A DNA stretch of 64,000 nt, from NCBI GenBank assembly GCA_023974075.1, contig JAMFTG010000073.1, positions 1,116,001 to 1,180,000 of the forward strand. The letters run 5' to 3'. Positions 31,919 through 44,075 of this stretch are shown one piece after another (positions within the stretch are counted from its first letter, which is position 1; every line of letters begins with the position of its first letter). The notes beneath the pieces were generated by a model. The model was not told where the DNA came from. It was given only the letters and a program-made list of their open reading frames with translations, and did no database searches. The DNA is from Chaenocephalus aceratus. Its lineage: Eukaryota; Chordata; Actinopteri; Perciformes; Channichthyidae. The translations under genes were made by a program, and so were the position numbers.

Positions 31919-34050
31919 CGTCACTGTCCATTTGATTCTTCCGGGGACATCACGATGTCATGTCGTCCCCGGAACGAAATGGACCAATCCGTGGAGCCGT
32001 TATGTTACGTCCGCGGAGCCGTTACATTAAGCCCCCGCTGATTGGTCCAAATTGACCAATCCACGGACTTCCTCACACACTCAGTGCATGCAGCTCTGCT
32101 GATCTCTACTCCCTGGCTGCAGGCTGATAACAGACAGTTGGGATCGTGGCGAAATTCTCTCTGCAGACCCATTCTCACAGCGTTTATCAACCTTTTTCTT
32201 ACTCAATATCAAGCCACACTTATTGTTTTTACTTCGGCTGTGACTTTGTGTGTGCTCAGGATGAGTTTGGCTGTGTTTCGCTGTGTATCGCTAAACAAGG
32301 AAATCACACCTCCACGGAGCTTAGCGCGATTCACAACGTCCCGACCAATCGGAGCACACTGGGCTCACAGGGAGGGGGGGGGCAAGAGCTGCAACGAACC
32401 GTTTAGTGGAGAGAGTGAATACACATACTTTACTGAGATGCTGTATGCGAAACCAATGTGAGTTTGGAAAATTGCACAGTATAAATCTATTCTAGTAGAT
32501 CTCAACAATGGAATTATGATCAGTGGAAATGGCCATGACATGTGACCTTTAAACTTGAATGGTAGTCAGGAGCATCACTTCCTAATGTTTGATATATTTA
32601 GAGGGAGGGAAGGAAAGTTTCAAGATTCAGATTTAGATTCATTTCTACAATTCCTTTAATCCATGGTGGTTTCAGTAATCCCCTGGTAATTGAGGACATA
32701 AGTAATCTAAATGAGTAATGTCTTCTTTATGACTTTCAGAAAGGACAGGAGACCGACAGGTGCCTATCAATGATTGTCAACTGACAGTAAATAAATGGAA
32801 TTCAATAAACATTGAATAGCATGCATGCAGTTTGTCTGTGCCTTTTCCTCCGTGTTGTTCGGCATATAGTCTCCCCCATGGTTTGCTGTGCTGCCTGGGG
32901 ATGCTCCAAGCGCTCAGAGAAAGGAGTATGAATGTAAGGATTCCCCACTGACAAAGAGAGGAGGAAAGAATGGCTGGCTCAAGTCAGCAGGAGCAATTTA
33001 ACTATCACAAAAGACAACAACATATGTGAGGTAATCATATTTTTCACAAAACGAAGACCACACCATTGGGAGCTTAACGTCTGTTTAATAAAAATAAGGA
33101 ACAGGGAGAGGCTTGCAAAGCTCTGGGAGTTGAGACTCAGGTGCAGGGTGAGGGTCTCATTGCAGGTCTTCAGGCTCCATTGAATCCCCCTGGGGTTCTT
33201 GTACTGAAAGAGGGAGACAGGAGAAAGGGTTAGATACATCTAGCAACCTATAGGATGGGAAATTGCTGACCTATTTTAAATTGCTGACCTATTTATTTCA
33301 ATCCAAGATCAGCTGAGCTGCAACATAATACAGACGGGTAATAATCAACAGAATCACAGAGACATAATATGACTCTGCTAAAAACACTCACCCATAAATT
33401 ATGTTTTTGTTTACTGTTTAGAAGTCTCAAATATCCACTCTAAATCCATATCAATAGCGATGTATCACAAAAATAGCTCTCTTCCTTATTATTGTGTAAC
33501 GTTAACTATATTATACTAGCTTGAACTCCAAAATGGATATCCTCATTTCACCACCTCCACCCACTACAATCACACGCCCCAATGTTATATTTAACTAATA
33601 TGTAACTCCCTCCACCCCGGATAAAAGCACGTTAAGAAGCCCCTTTTCTCTAATTCCACAACGTTGGAGGAAATAACATTAGGAGAACGGATTAATAGGC
33701 TGTTCGTGGTTAACGTGTGTTGCTAACTTTATCCGGCATTCTAGCCTAATCTGTTATCTGTAAACGTTAAATATACTGATTGAAGGGATAATCCACTAAC
33801 ATCCTTTAATACACATGTGTAGTTAATTTGATTTAGATGTTCTGATAATATCCGCAATATACATCTTTAAACGTCTTCTTACCTTCAAAAGTCAATCACG
33901 AACGGTCTATTATGCTTCAACCATAGACTGCTAGCCGCAGATCCTCTCAATAGTTCAGCTAACTTCCGGGGAACTATTGAGAGGCTCCACGATCCGCCAT
34001 TGCTGTAAAAAACTGGTCCATTGGAGTGAACGGAGATGTCGTAACTCTTC
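31919..34050. other. Non-coding stretch
   Basis: About 2.1 kb without a supportable gene. Open frames of 139 and 86 codons near 32042-32461 have no recognisable motif. The text ccaatccgtgga/tccacgga near 31985-32065 forms short inverted repeats. Nothing else was recognised. Confidence 0.5.
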
Positions 34051-34059
34051 TATTATATG

Positions 34060-34154
34060 GCTCTGGGAATAGGTAACTAGTAACGTTATTAGTTACCGCA
34101 AAAGGTAGTTGCGTTACAGTAATGCGTTAGTTTGTAACACGTTAGTCCCAACAC
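34060..34154. mobile_element. hAT-type MITE end
   Basis: gcgttacagtaatgcgttag...cacgttagtcccaacactg is the terminal part of a common vertebrate hAT repeat (complement begins CAGTGTTGGGACTAAC). It abuts R2 copy 4 exactly at 34155. Confidence 0.65.
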
Positions 34155-34155
34155 T

Positions 34156-34904
34156 GGTAAACACACACCTGATCACATGAGAGCTGCCGTTTCATTCTGA
34201 ATGTTTAAAAAAAAACAACGGTCTGATTTTAACAACTCAATGTGTGATTGTTATAGCAGTAATATTAGACACTAATAACACAGTAAACTATTAACACTGT
34301 ACATATTATTGTTTGCCCGTGGGATTAGGATTATCGGTAGTGAGAGCCGTGCTGCATTTTCCTCCGGTCGGATGTGATATAAAAGCGATTATTTTTGTTG
34401 TTGTAAACTCACTTGGATTAAACTACATGTATTAGTGCATTCATTTCAATTTGCGAACATATGATACATTAAATGATCGTGAGGATGATGATTGAAAATC
34501 GTTTGTTTGAGCCGGGCTGCATTTCCTGATGAAAAAACATAGCGATGGTTTTGTACTTACACCTACGTGAATTAAACAACATTATTTTGTTAAATAAAAA
34601 CATGGTGATGTTTTGTAAATGATTACATGTCTCTTATTTAGCACAGAATATATCCGTGACATATGGATCTTAACAAATATCCGATCAGATACCTGTAGAT
34701 CTATCAGCTGTTGTGTGGCAGCTTTTCACGGCTCCCCCTGTTGGATCCATGATCCATTGCAGCTGGTTTAATTAAAATTACATTTATTTATCAAGGGGGT
34801 GTATCAAGTCCTGCGGGGGGGGTTTTCCTTTTCAGCAGGGGCCCACCCCGTGCAGATCACGGACCCGCACGGGTAGGCATCTGAAATGAAGCGCTACATC
34901 TGTA
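34156..34904 (-). repeat. Dispersed repeat family R2, copy 4
   Basis: Inverted full-length copy, gtaaacacacacctgatcac to gcgctacatctgta, with several small deletions compared with copy 1. Confidence 0.85.
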
Positions 34905-37334
34905 GGCACGTACTGATTTGAAAATCTAATAAGAATCAACATATGTGTCTTGGACATGTATTACATTTCAACTGTATTATTAGTTTTAAGTGCATATTTA
35001 AAATCTGGGCAGCTGGCAGTAACAAATGTTTATTGTATTGCCGTCATATCTGCTCTCACTTCGTGTGAATGTCTACAAGTGATGCCATATGTCCGGTGGA
35101 TGTGGCATTCATCAGCCTGATCAGTATGCAGGGCATCTCTCTCACAGCGCCGTGGATCCTATAATTCACCTGGCTGTGCTTTTAGAGACCTGGGAAAATA
35201 CATCCATTCACAGACTAAAAGGCAATGGATGCATTTCCATTTAGATTTATGGCTCATTCTCATTGATCAACATAGTTTACTACTGCACTCTAGAAAATAG
35301 AGGCATGGTGAAGCAAAAAATAAAACAGAGAATTGGTCACAATGTGAGAGTGCTGGAAAAAGGACTATAAGAGGAAACAAGACAATACAAACATGTGTTG
35401 GTGAGAAATGCCAAGGCTCTGAGCAGTTTTACAGATGCTCTGCCTTACTCCTGACATAATGGTGCTGTAAATCCGTCGCTATGTTCCATAGAACTTTTAT
35501 CTTCACCAATTGATTGGGGCCACTATGGTTGCTGCGTAATGATGTATGGAGTCATCCCGTTGACTATTGTGCTTCAATCAACACCAGAAGCCAATATGGG
35601 TTGTTCCATGCGTGAGGATGTAAATCCAAAATGGCACTTAATGCTCAACAAGCGCAGTAAAAGTTCCCTTCTGTGAGACTTTGCCAATTACTTACAATTC
35701 AGAGCCGAGCAAAACAGGAGCAGACAGCTGTCACATGTGACTCTACCATGTAGCCATGAAGAGTTCAGCTGAAAAGACGCACCACAGAATCAGCAGTATA
35801 GCGATTGGTTCTAATTCAAGGATGACTAGTGCGCCCTGACAGGACCCAGGATCCTCACCAATAGCAATATCAGCTGAATTACTCCTAAATAAGGACCAGA
35901 CCGGGCCACATTTATTCTATGGTCACGGCCATTACGTTTAGATATTTTTTCTCTAAATATAATATTATTTATTTCAACTAACTAATACAGTTATGTGAAA
36001 TCTGTTGACATAATACATTAAGATCAAGTCAACGTTTCAGGTTTTAGTTCAGTGTGGACCCACCTCCTCCAGCCTGTTACATGGAACAGGATGACCTAAT
36101 CAGGATACCAAAGAAAGTTACTGTAATCCCTACAGTTACATTCATTTTATTATTATTATAGCAAGATTACAGTGTTACAATACATGTTAAGATAAAAATC
36201 AATATGTTATAGGGACGTACTGCACTGAATTTTCTTTTTGGATTTCATTTAGGCTACTTTAATGAAAATAAGACAATGTTAAATGCAGTTGGTGATCACC
36301 TGATTTATTAAATTGTCTTGTCTTACTATATAAACTTTAGTAAAAAACATCTTATGGATTTTTAATTTCTCTTATTATTTGTGTTGCATTTTATATTGAA
36401 GTTATCCAAAAGTAACAGAAATGAATCAGGTTACTTTACGTTTACATTGTGATACACAAATAACGTTCCTGATCAACATTTCTTACAGGTAACTTGTAAT
36501 TGTATCAGATTACATATTTAACGTAGGCCTTCCAGCCCTGACTACCAGTTATCAAGCCATGTAGATTGCTCAATAATCCACAGAATAATAGAGTTGAGAA
36601 TAAACTCTTATTTTGTGGAGCAGTTAAGAATGTGCTTCATAATGTAATCGTCTGACCTAGCTAACAGCTCCCTCCATCCTGGAAAATATTTGTTTAATTC
36701 CTAGGCCAAGAGAATGTAATATATGGGTTAACAACGATTTGTGGGTTGCAAGATCCCCACTCTGCTCCCCTCCCTTCTACTTGTCTGCCTTTCATGAATG
36801 ATCCATATGCACTGTGAGAGGAGGCCTGCAGGCACGCGGACCGGTCACGTCCTTGGAGGGAAAGACAGCTTTGGCAGAAGACTTTAATGCTCTGGCTTTC
36901 TGCTCTGCTGGTAACAGGCTAACAGGCGGACAATAGCTCCATCAAAGTGTGTATCCTTGACCCTGCTACCAATGGCTGCAGGGGATGAAAGACATGCAAA
37001 TATGTCCTACTGTGTCAGTCTTCACAGATCTCTTTGAAAGCTGATATATATATTTTTAGACTCATGCTGCCAAGCTAAATCTTTAACCAATCAAAAACAT
37101 CAAAAGCAGATGCAATCATAAGAAATTGATCTCTTTCTACACCATTAGGCACAACAGTTGCACCGTTTTAAAGGCAGTCATTATAAATGCAATGCAATGA
37201 AAGCTACTGTGGTAAATTCAGAACTTAAAAATGATGAAATAAATGTTAAATGTTTTCCTGTAAGGCATCCACCTGTGTCAACAGCTCTGGTTTACTCTTT
37301 TGTGAACTTTTGTAATTAAAGTTTCTTAACCACA
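34905..37334. other. Non-coding stretch of about 2.4 kb
   Basis: No long open frame, repeat family or RNA gene was recognised. It is the least repetitive part of the window and might include intron or intergenic host sequence. Confidence 0.5.
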
Positions 37335-37745
37335 GTGGTTGAAAGTAACTAAGTACACTTACCCAAGTATTGTACTTAGGTTCACATTTGAGGTACTTGT
37401 ACTTTACCCCAGTATTTCCATGTTCTACTACTTTATACTTACTATATACTCTTTTTCCTGGTTAAATAACGGATATATATACTCTACTATATTTTGGAAG
37501 CAGATTTCAAACTACATTTATTTTACAGATGTATTTACTAGTTATTTTATAAATTCAGACATCTTTTATCAAATCTGATTATTTATTATAGATTAAACTA
37601 TCAAAATTAATTTACAGATCCAGCTTTTTAAATATGAAGATTTGCTTTAAAACACTACTTTTACTCCACATACTTCAAGTACATGTTCTGCATTGCACTT
37701 TTACTCGAAATTAAGTATTAACCAGACCAAGAGTTTACAAGCATT
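37335..37745. mobile_element. hAT-like AAGTAC short element
   Basis: It starts cagtggttgaaagtaactaa, close to the CAGTGGTGGAAAGTAACTAA end of a very common fish MITE, followed by gaggtacttgtactttaccc. The right end is degraded. Confidence 0.65.
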
Positions 37746-37788
37746 GCCTCTGTCATCATACTAATGTTGAGCAGATAAGTTCAACATG

Positions 37789-38205
37789 TTATGGTATGGG
37801 CAGGCGTATGTTATGGACGACGAACACAGGCCACTCGATTCACAACATTACCCTACCCCTACGCCTCACACCAGATACTGACTGGTTTTCGGACCCCCCA
37901 GACCCCCCCCAATAAAGCAAAAATGCACGTTTCAGAGTGGCCTTTTATTGTGGCCAGCCTAAGGCACACCTGTGCAATAATCATGCTGTCTAATCAGCAT
38001 CTTGATATGCCACACCTGTGAGGTGGGATGGATTATCTCGTCAAAGGAGAAGTGCTCACTATCACAGATTTTTTCAGATTTGTGAACAATATTTGAGAGA
38101 AATGGTTATTTTGTGTATATAGAAAATGTTTTAGATCTTTGAGTTCATCTCATGAAAAATGGGAGCAAAAACAAAAGTGTTGCGTTTATATTTTTGTTCA
38201 GTGTA
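37789..38205. mobile_element. Tc1-like element, 3' part with internal deletion
   Basis: Same family as 1647-2249. It begins inside the transposase gene (ttatggtatgggcaggcgta), jumps to accagatactgactggtttt and ends ttgttcagtgta at the TA. The junction gaacacaggccactcgattc is shared with the first copy, so both descend from one deletion derivative. Confidence 0.85.
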
Positions 38206-38214
38206 TAACCACTA

Positions 38215-38335
38215 TTTTCAATTTGTGAGGATAAAGGACGCAAAAAATGAAAGAAAGCATTGTCCACATCGAATAACAGCAATGCCAATCTCCTGAAGCA
38301 CCTAACTAATGTAGCTACATGTGGGGAGTTGTCTT
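38215..38335 (+). pseudogene. hAT BED-finger fragment
   Basis: gaaagcattgtccacatcg...ctgaagcacctaactaatgt is the inverse-oriented relative of the 21880-22030 part of the BED-finger sequence. It is too short and broken to encode anything. Confidence 0.6.
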
Positions 38336-38362
38336 TTCTCTTACGGTGCCACAGAACAACAC

Positions 38363-38545
38363 AACGATAGTTACGGCTGTAACTACGGTTCTATGAGTCC
38401 CGGATGACCGCCAGAGGCGGTGCTTTAGCACTGGATATGTCCATCGCGCGCATGCGCAGCTCGAGTACCAATAACAACAAAGTCACCTGTGACCCACGTG
38501 ACACCGGCTATATCAGCCGGTATTGTCAGAGGATCTGTTCCCCGA
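38363..38545. repeat. DIRS left inverted terminal repeat
   Basis: From gaccgccagaggcggtgctt through catcgcgcgcatgcgcagct to gtattgtcagaggatctgtt it is the near-perfect inverse of the right end. The outermost 25 bases are unique to this side and are copied only in the internal complementary region. Confidence 0.9.
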
Positions 38546-38588
38546 ATCTTCTCGCGAGCACACAAGAATTCTGAGTGACAGGGAACTC

Positions 38589-38690
38589 TGGCGGTCATCC
38601 GGGACTCATAGAACCGTAGTTACAGCCGTAACTATCGTTCTATTTCGTCCCTACTGACCGCCAGAGGCGGTGCTTTAGCACTGGATGACC
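38589..38690. repeat. DIRS internal complementary region
   Basis: 38589-38640 is a perfect 51-base inverse of the outer left end. 38638-38690 (gttctatttcgtccctactg onward) matches the complement of the outer right end. The two meet at a shared GTT, which is the circle-junction template expected for DIRS replication. Confidence 0.88.
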
Positions 38691-38744
38691 TATACCAACA
38701 ATGTCATGAAGAATCCAAGCCCTTGCTCACCACTGGAAGCAGCG

Positions 38745-39100
38745 GAGCTCGGCAAAAGGACCACGCCCAAAGAATGGGGAGTGGCGACATTGACCTGATG
38801 ACAACTGGAGAATGTGCCAGAAGACGCCCACGACGCCGCGGCGCAGATGGTCTCCAGGGGCACCCCTCTCAGGGCAGCCCAATATGTTGAGATGCTCCTT
38901 GTAGAGTGGCATCTCAGCCTGATGGCAGGGGGCGGCCACTGGCCCCGTAAGCCTGTGAGATGGTATCGACAACCCAGTGGGGAAGCCACTGGTTAGAGGG
39001 CCTAACCTCCTTTAGTGCCGCCAGGGCAAACTCAAGAGTTGCTCCTCCTGCCGTATACAGGCAGTAGCCTTGATATACGCCCTTTGGGCACCCCCCGGGC
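38745..39100 (-). pseudogene. DIRS tyrosine recombinase, C-terminal part
   Basis: It encodes the H-x-x-R box (CHSTRSIS) and the conserved ETICAAASWASSGTF block that precedes the nucleophile. The expected tyrosine position reads cysteine-histidine (FSSCHQ), so the active site is damaged. The frame changes at about 38925. Confidence 0.78.
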
Positions 39101-39277
39101 ACAGCAACTTTGATGTGCCGTACTCCTGAATGTCAAAGCGTGCCAGCTGGGCAGGCTGATCGAAGTGAGTTTGTGGAAGGACCCCGGGCGGGAATGCCAC
39201 ATTTGCCCAAAGGGCAACGCCTGAGAGTCTCACCTCGGGCATGTATTGTTTATGGAGAAGACATGCAACTCCCCGAC

Positions 39278-39889
39278 TCACTTCCCTGAGGCTATGGCAA
39301 GCAGAAATGCTGCCTTCGTGGGCAGCCACCTAAGCCCCACCTGGTCCAGGGGCTCGAAGGGAGGAGATGATAGGGCATCCGGCAGCAAGGGCAGGTCCCA
39401 AGCCGGAGCCCTTGGGGTGCAAGGGGGACGTTGCCGTAAAGCCCCTCTCATAAAGAGGGACACCGACCTGTGGCACCCCGCCGTGGCGCCGTCGACCCGA
39501 ACATGTCGGGCAGAATCGCAGCCACATAAATTCAGAGTGGAGTGAGAACGTCCACTATCTAGAAGGGACTGTTGTCTAAGCAACAATGTACATGCTGTCC
39601 CCAAGGAACACGCACATTCTTGCCCCCCAGTTGGGGTAGAAAGTGCGTGAGTGCAAGCTGCACGGCCCGAAGCTCTAGCACGTTGACCCGGCGCGCACTC
39701 TGCTGGGCAGACCACTGACCCTGAACGGTCCTGCCCTGCCGCACTGCACCCCACCCTGAGAGACATGCACCTATGGTGATGGTCTCCTGGCGGGATGGGA
39801 TGGCGCCCATGGGCACGCCTACCAGGAGATAGGCCCTGCCCCTCCAGCGTGACGGAGAGTGGAGCAATGCAGCAACACCCTGACTTCAC
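39278..39889 (-). pseudogene. DIRS RNase H and N-terminal recombinase
   Basis: Overlapping frames carry an RNase H core (ITIGACLSGWGAV, NVLELRAVQLALTHFL) and then the recombinase N-terminus (FMRGALRQRPP, GLRWLPTKAAFLLAIASGK), matching DIRS order. A frameshift near 39560 splits RNase H from the recombinase. The first acidic residue of RNase H appears replaced. Confidence 0.8.
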
Positions 39890-40088
39890 TGTGCCTGTGC
39901 CACTTGGCGTCCAAGTGAAGGCTGTTCAGCCACATCTGCATAGGGCGCAACGACAGCGGGCCTAAGGGCCCAGCGGCCGAGGCAGCTGCCAGTCTGCCCA
40001 AGGGCCGGAGGAACTGAATATAAGGCACCCTCTTGCCCGGCCCACGTGGAAGTAGGTATCCCTCGGTTGGGAACCACTCCACCTGTGC

Positions 40089-40547
40089 GTATGCAGTAGT
40101 CAGCATATAGAATGGCAGCACCCTCAGGAATCCGTTGATTCCTCTGAGGTCCAAGATCGGGCGAAATCCTCCGACTTTCTTGCTCACGAGAAAGTATGCC
40201 GAGTAGAACCCCCTGGCTAAGCAGAGGGTCTTACTGGGTTGATTGCGTCCTTGGACAAAAGGACGGACAACTCTTGGCCCAGAGGTAGGGCCCCTGCCGG
40301 ATTGCTGACGACTGTCAATTAGACCCAGCCGAAGGCTAGGGGCCGGAGCTGAGGTCCGTACCCCTGGGTTAAGGTGAAAACCACCCAAGGGACGGAAGTA
40401 CAGACTGCCCAGAAACTGAGCTGCTGCTGGGAAAGCAGCCGCCGACCACCCCCGGGATTTCAGAGCCCAGCCCCCCGGACCCTGGAGCCTCCTGGGGGGT
40501 TCCGGTAAGGCTCTGGGGCACGAGGCCGCCTGGAAGGCGGGCGACAT
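40089..40547 (-). pseudogene. DIRS reverse transcriptase, deleted
   Basis: The N-terminal fingers are recognisable (FLVSKKVGGFRPILDLRGIN, then LPFYMLTTA), but the sequence jumps to the thumb/connection region (GRLAAASAAGPLGPLSLRPM). The palm, with its metal-binding aspartates, is missing. This internal deletion makes the element dependent on relatives. Confidence 0.78.
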
Positions 40548-40860
40548 GGGGCACGAAAGTCATTGGGAGGCGGTTGAGTGGGCCGCTAAGACCTCTGCAG
40601 ACCACCCCTGTAATCCGGCGGCTGAGTGCGGCTGCTAGAGCAGCCCCTGGGCCTGCTGGGAGTGGGCACAGGTATGCGAGGACCCGAGTGCTGCTGCCTG
40701 GTCTGCCTAGCTTGGGCGGCACGCTCCAGTGCCTCCAGGGCAGCTGATCTAAACAGCTCACCCCCCAACCGAAGGAGGGGGGTGAGCTGGGGGGGGGGGG
40801 ATCATCCCCCTATCGGCAGCTAGCCGATCCACTTTAGAGGACAGCCTGTTTCTAGTCCTT

Positions 40861-41226
40861 CTATTGGGGGGAGCACACAGCCATCGCTCCCTCAAGTCGC
40901 CGGGAACGGCCGAATTGATCTGGAGGAGGACGTGACAAGGAGAGGTGTCTGTTGGCTGCTGCCAGACGTTCCACCTCAGTGATTCGAGCCACTCTGAGCA
41001 CCCGAGGCATGCAGCTACAGCTCATGCAGGCGTTTACCGTGAGAACCTCCCTCAGATGCTCGAATTTCGTCCCCACTGACCGCCAGAAGCGGCCGAGGCA
41101 GGAGGGGCAGCGGTCGTGGCCGTCCTCGGGCTCAAGAGAAGCCAGACAGGTGCTACATGAATGAACCATTCTGTAGGTAGCCAGATGCAGCGTAGCCGGG
41201 AGCGGGTGCGGGAACACAGCCTTCAC
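40861..41226 (-). pseudogene. gag: DIRS gag-like protein fragment
   Basis: A 121-residue frame with paired C-x2-C motifs (CSTC, CPSC) separated by EPEDGHDRC, then CMSCSC, as in the zinc-binding N-terminal gag of fish DIRS elements. It starts inside the repeat array, so its true N-terminus is uncertain. Confidence 0.6.
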
Positions 41227-42540
41227 CAGCTACCTGCTTAATGGAAAGAGTAGAGCGTTGCTGCTACTCGCCGAACAGAAAGAGGGATGTAATTACACCC
41301 ACGTTACCGGCAGAGGGAGCGGGAGCGAGAGCACTGCCTTCACCTGGCTGGATTAATAAACACGGCAGTTCAGCGTCTACCAGGAGCGGGGGCGAGAACA
41401 CTGCCGGCTGAGTTAGAGACGAATGCCAGATGCAGCATAACCGGGAGCGGGTGCGGGAACACAGCCTTCACCCGCTACCTGCTTAACGGAAAAACAGGGC
41501 AGTTCCGCGTCTACCAGGAGCGGGGGCGAGAACACTACCTTCACTGGTTGAGTTAGAGACGAATGCCAGATGCAGCATAACCGGGAGCGGGTGCGGGAAC
41601 ACAGCCTTCACCAGCTACCTGCTTAACAGAAAGAGTAGAGCCGCGCCGCTACTCGCCCAACAGAAATAGGGATGTAATTACCCCCACGTTACCGGCAGAG
41701 GGAGCGGGAGCGAGATCACTGCCTTCACCTAGCTGGATTAGTAAATAAGGCAGTTTACCAAGAGCGGGGGCGAGAACACTGCCTTCACTGGCTGAGCTAG
41801 AGGCGAGTGCCAGATGCAGCGTAACCGGGAGCGGGTGCGGTAACACAGCCTTCACCAGCTACCTGCTTAACGGAAACCAGGCAGTTTAGCGTCTACCAGG
41901 AGCGGGGGCGAGAACACTGCCTTCACTGGTTAAATTAAGACGAATGCCAGATGCAGCGTAACCGGGAGCGGGTGCGGGAACACAGCCTTCACCAGCTACC
42001 TGCTTAACGAAATAAACAAGGCAGTTTAGCATCTACCAGGAGCAGGGGCGAGAACACTGCCTTCACTGGCTAAATTAAAGATGAATGCCAGATGCAGCGT
42101 AACCGGGAGCGGGTGCGGGAACACAGCCTTCACCGGCTACCTGCTTAACGGAGAAACAAGGCAGTTCCGCATCTACCAGGAGCGGGGGCGAGAACTGCCT
42201 TCACTGGTTGAGTTAGAGACGAATGCCAGATGCAGTGTAACCGGGAGCGGGTGCGGGAACACAGCCTTCACCGGCTACCTGCTTAACGGAAAAAACGAGG
42301 CCGTTTGGCGTCTACCAGGAGTGGGGGCGAGAACTGCCTTCACTGGTTAAGTTAGAGTCGAACGCCAGATGCAGTGTAACCGGGAGCGGGTGCGGGAACA
42401 CAGCCTTCACCGGCTACCTGCTGAACGGGAAGAGTAGAGCGGTGCTACTACTCGCCGAACAGAAAAAGGGATGTAGCTACATCCGCATTACCGGTAGAGG
42501 GAGCGGGAGCGAGAGCACTGCCTTCACCTAGCTGGGTAAA
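41205..42540. repeat. 139-bp tandem array within the DIRS element
   Basis: About eight to nine units. The marker atgccagatgcagcgtaacc recurs near 41423, 41563, 41943, 42085 and 42223, with variants near 41805 and 42363. Each unit joins an accgggagcgggtgcggga block and a taccaggagcgggggcgaga block. As 139 is not a multiple of three, it is unlikely to be coding; it may be an expanded leader or promoter region. Confidence 0.9.
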
Positions 42541-43265
42541 ATAAAGAAGCTTAACAGTATACGCAAGACGTTAGACGAGCGGCTGATGCTAACGATCAAG
42601 CGAGATCAAGTCAAATAACACACATGTTTAAGACCAGATAACTAGCTTCTAAAGAATAGAATAGCACAGAGCCGTAGTTACAGCAGTAACCATGGCCAGG
42701 GCTCACACGGCATTTAACCATAGTTACAGTAGTAACCGTAGCCGGTGCCTAAAAGTGTCAGCCAACGGCTGCCCACTAGACAATATAATATTGGGAGGAT
42801 GAAATCCTCCTTAATGGCCATACATGCAGAGCACACGGCACACACAGTGAAGATTGTTCTCTGCATATCGTCCTAGTGCTAGGAGTCTAGTACTAGGAGC
42901 AGTAAATACAACGATATAGCGCTACTGCAACCACACCATGCGTTTACCGGGAGCAGCAGCGAGAGCACTGCCCTCACCGGCTGAGTTAAATAATGAAGCT
43001 TAACCGTACATGCAAGGTGTTAGCCAAGCGGCTGCTGCTAACAATCAAGCAACCAGTCAGAACACAATGTTAAGGAGTAATACAACGATCTAGCGCTACT
43101 GCAATCAAACTCTATGCTACAGGGAGCGGGAGCACTGCCCTGAGTTAATAGTTAAGCTCAACAGCAAGGTGTTAGCCAAGCAGCTGCTGCTAACAATCAA
43201 GCGACCAAGTCTGAACACAAATGTTAAGACCAGATAATAGCTTCTAAGAAATAGAAAGTACTTAC
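42541..43265. repeat. Second, degenerate repeat set next to the array
   Basis: The segment aagcttaac...caagacgttag...cggctgatgctaacgatcaag (42545) recurs near 42993 and 43153 in shortened forms, and gcgggagcgagagcactgcc is shared with the main array. Confidence 0.7.
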
Positions 43266-43767
43266 CTTACTTTCTGCATCTAAACGAAAAACGGGTTTAA
43301 AGTATGACACTCTTGGCTTTCCATACTAAATTGAATGAGGGACGCAGCCAAAGCTGGGACTCAAATGCTAATGATAGCTCGGGCACAACGCCACAAGCAG
43401 AACTTTCAAAAGAGCATAAGGGCAACTTTATGGGAGAGGAAGCGGGAACACTGTCGTCACCAGAAAGTCTAAGCCACAAACAATAAGACGGTAATCAGGA
43501 CAACTTGGCTGGGAGCGGGTGTGTAAACACAGCCATCACCAGCAACAAGCTGACACAAACCTGTCTGTCGAGGCTCTGCACAGCGCACAACCGGCCACAG
43601 CTCCTGGAGGACGCGTCTAACGACCCGTAGCCCCGACTGTCAGTCGCGAAGCTGCACGTGGCCAGCTGTTTGCAGAGAAATCCCTCAGATCAAACGTTCA
43701 AACCTGAACGCTGTAGGCTACGAAAACGTAGGCACGGTACCCTCGCACCGCGAGAAGATGAAAAGGA

Positions 43768-43919
43768 ACAGATCCTCTGACAATACCGGCTGATATAGCC
43801 GGTGTCACGTGGGTCACAGGTGACTTTGTTGTTATTGGTACTCGAGCTGCGCATGCGCGCGATGGACATATCCAGTGCTAAAGCACCGCCTCTGGCAGTC
43901 AGTAGGGACAAAATAGAAC
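43768..43919. repeat. DIRS right inverted terminal repeat
   Basis: Inverse of 38388-38545; it ends gggacaaaatagaac. It differs from the left end mainly in its outermost bases, where the left has its extension. Confidence 0.9.
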
Positions 43920-43924
43920 AACTT

Positions 43925-44075
43925 GTATTTGTATTGTTATTATTTTTAAAGTAAAGTAACTTGTTACTAGTTACTTTTATAATTTAGTAACTAATAAAGT
44001 AACTAGTTACTTTTTTGAGAGCAGTAACTATAACTATTACTAGTTACTTTTTAAAAGTAACTTGCCCAACACTGC
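43925..44075. mobile_element. hAT-type MITE end rich in AGTTAC
   Basis: Reiterated taactagttac motifs ending agtaacttgcccaacactg; the complement starts CAGTGTTGGGCAAGTTAC, a classic hAT repeat terminus. Confidence 0.7.

Larger units (their letters stand above)
38363..43919 (-). mobile_element. DIRS-type retrotransposon, complete ends, internally deleted
   Basis: The termini are inverted: left 38388-38545 pairs with right 43768-43919. The left end carries a 25-base extension (aacgatagttacggctgtaa onward). Just inside the left end, 38589-38690 joins complements of both outer ends, the DIRS internal complementary region. On the minus strand, remnants of gag, reverse transcriptase, RNase H and tyrosine recombinase follow in DIRS order. 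Polymerase motifs are deleted, and a 139-bp tandem array occupies the 5' part, so the element is non-autonomous. Its ends share an AAC/GTT trinucleotide, as expected for recombinase-mediated joining. Confidence 0.88.

Noticed and set aside
32042..32461. 139-codon open frame
   Set aside because: No recognisable domain, no supporting composition or context.
35000..37300. Host exon or RNA gene in the plain stretch
   Set aside because: No open frame, splice-flanked motif or tRNA-like fold could be supported by reading.
42081..42350. 89-codon frame with internal repeats
   Set aside because: Arises from the 139-bp array, whose length breaks the frame between most units.
41205..42540. CRISPR-like array
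   Set aside because: Units are 139 bp with no short identical repeat/unique spacer pattern, in a eukaryotic retrotransposon.
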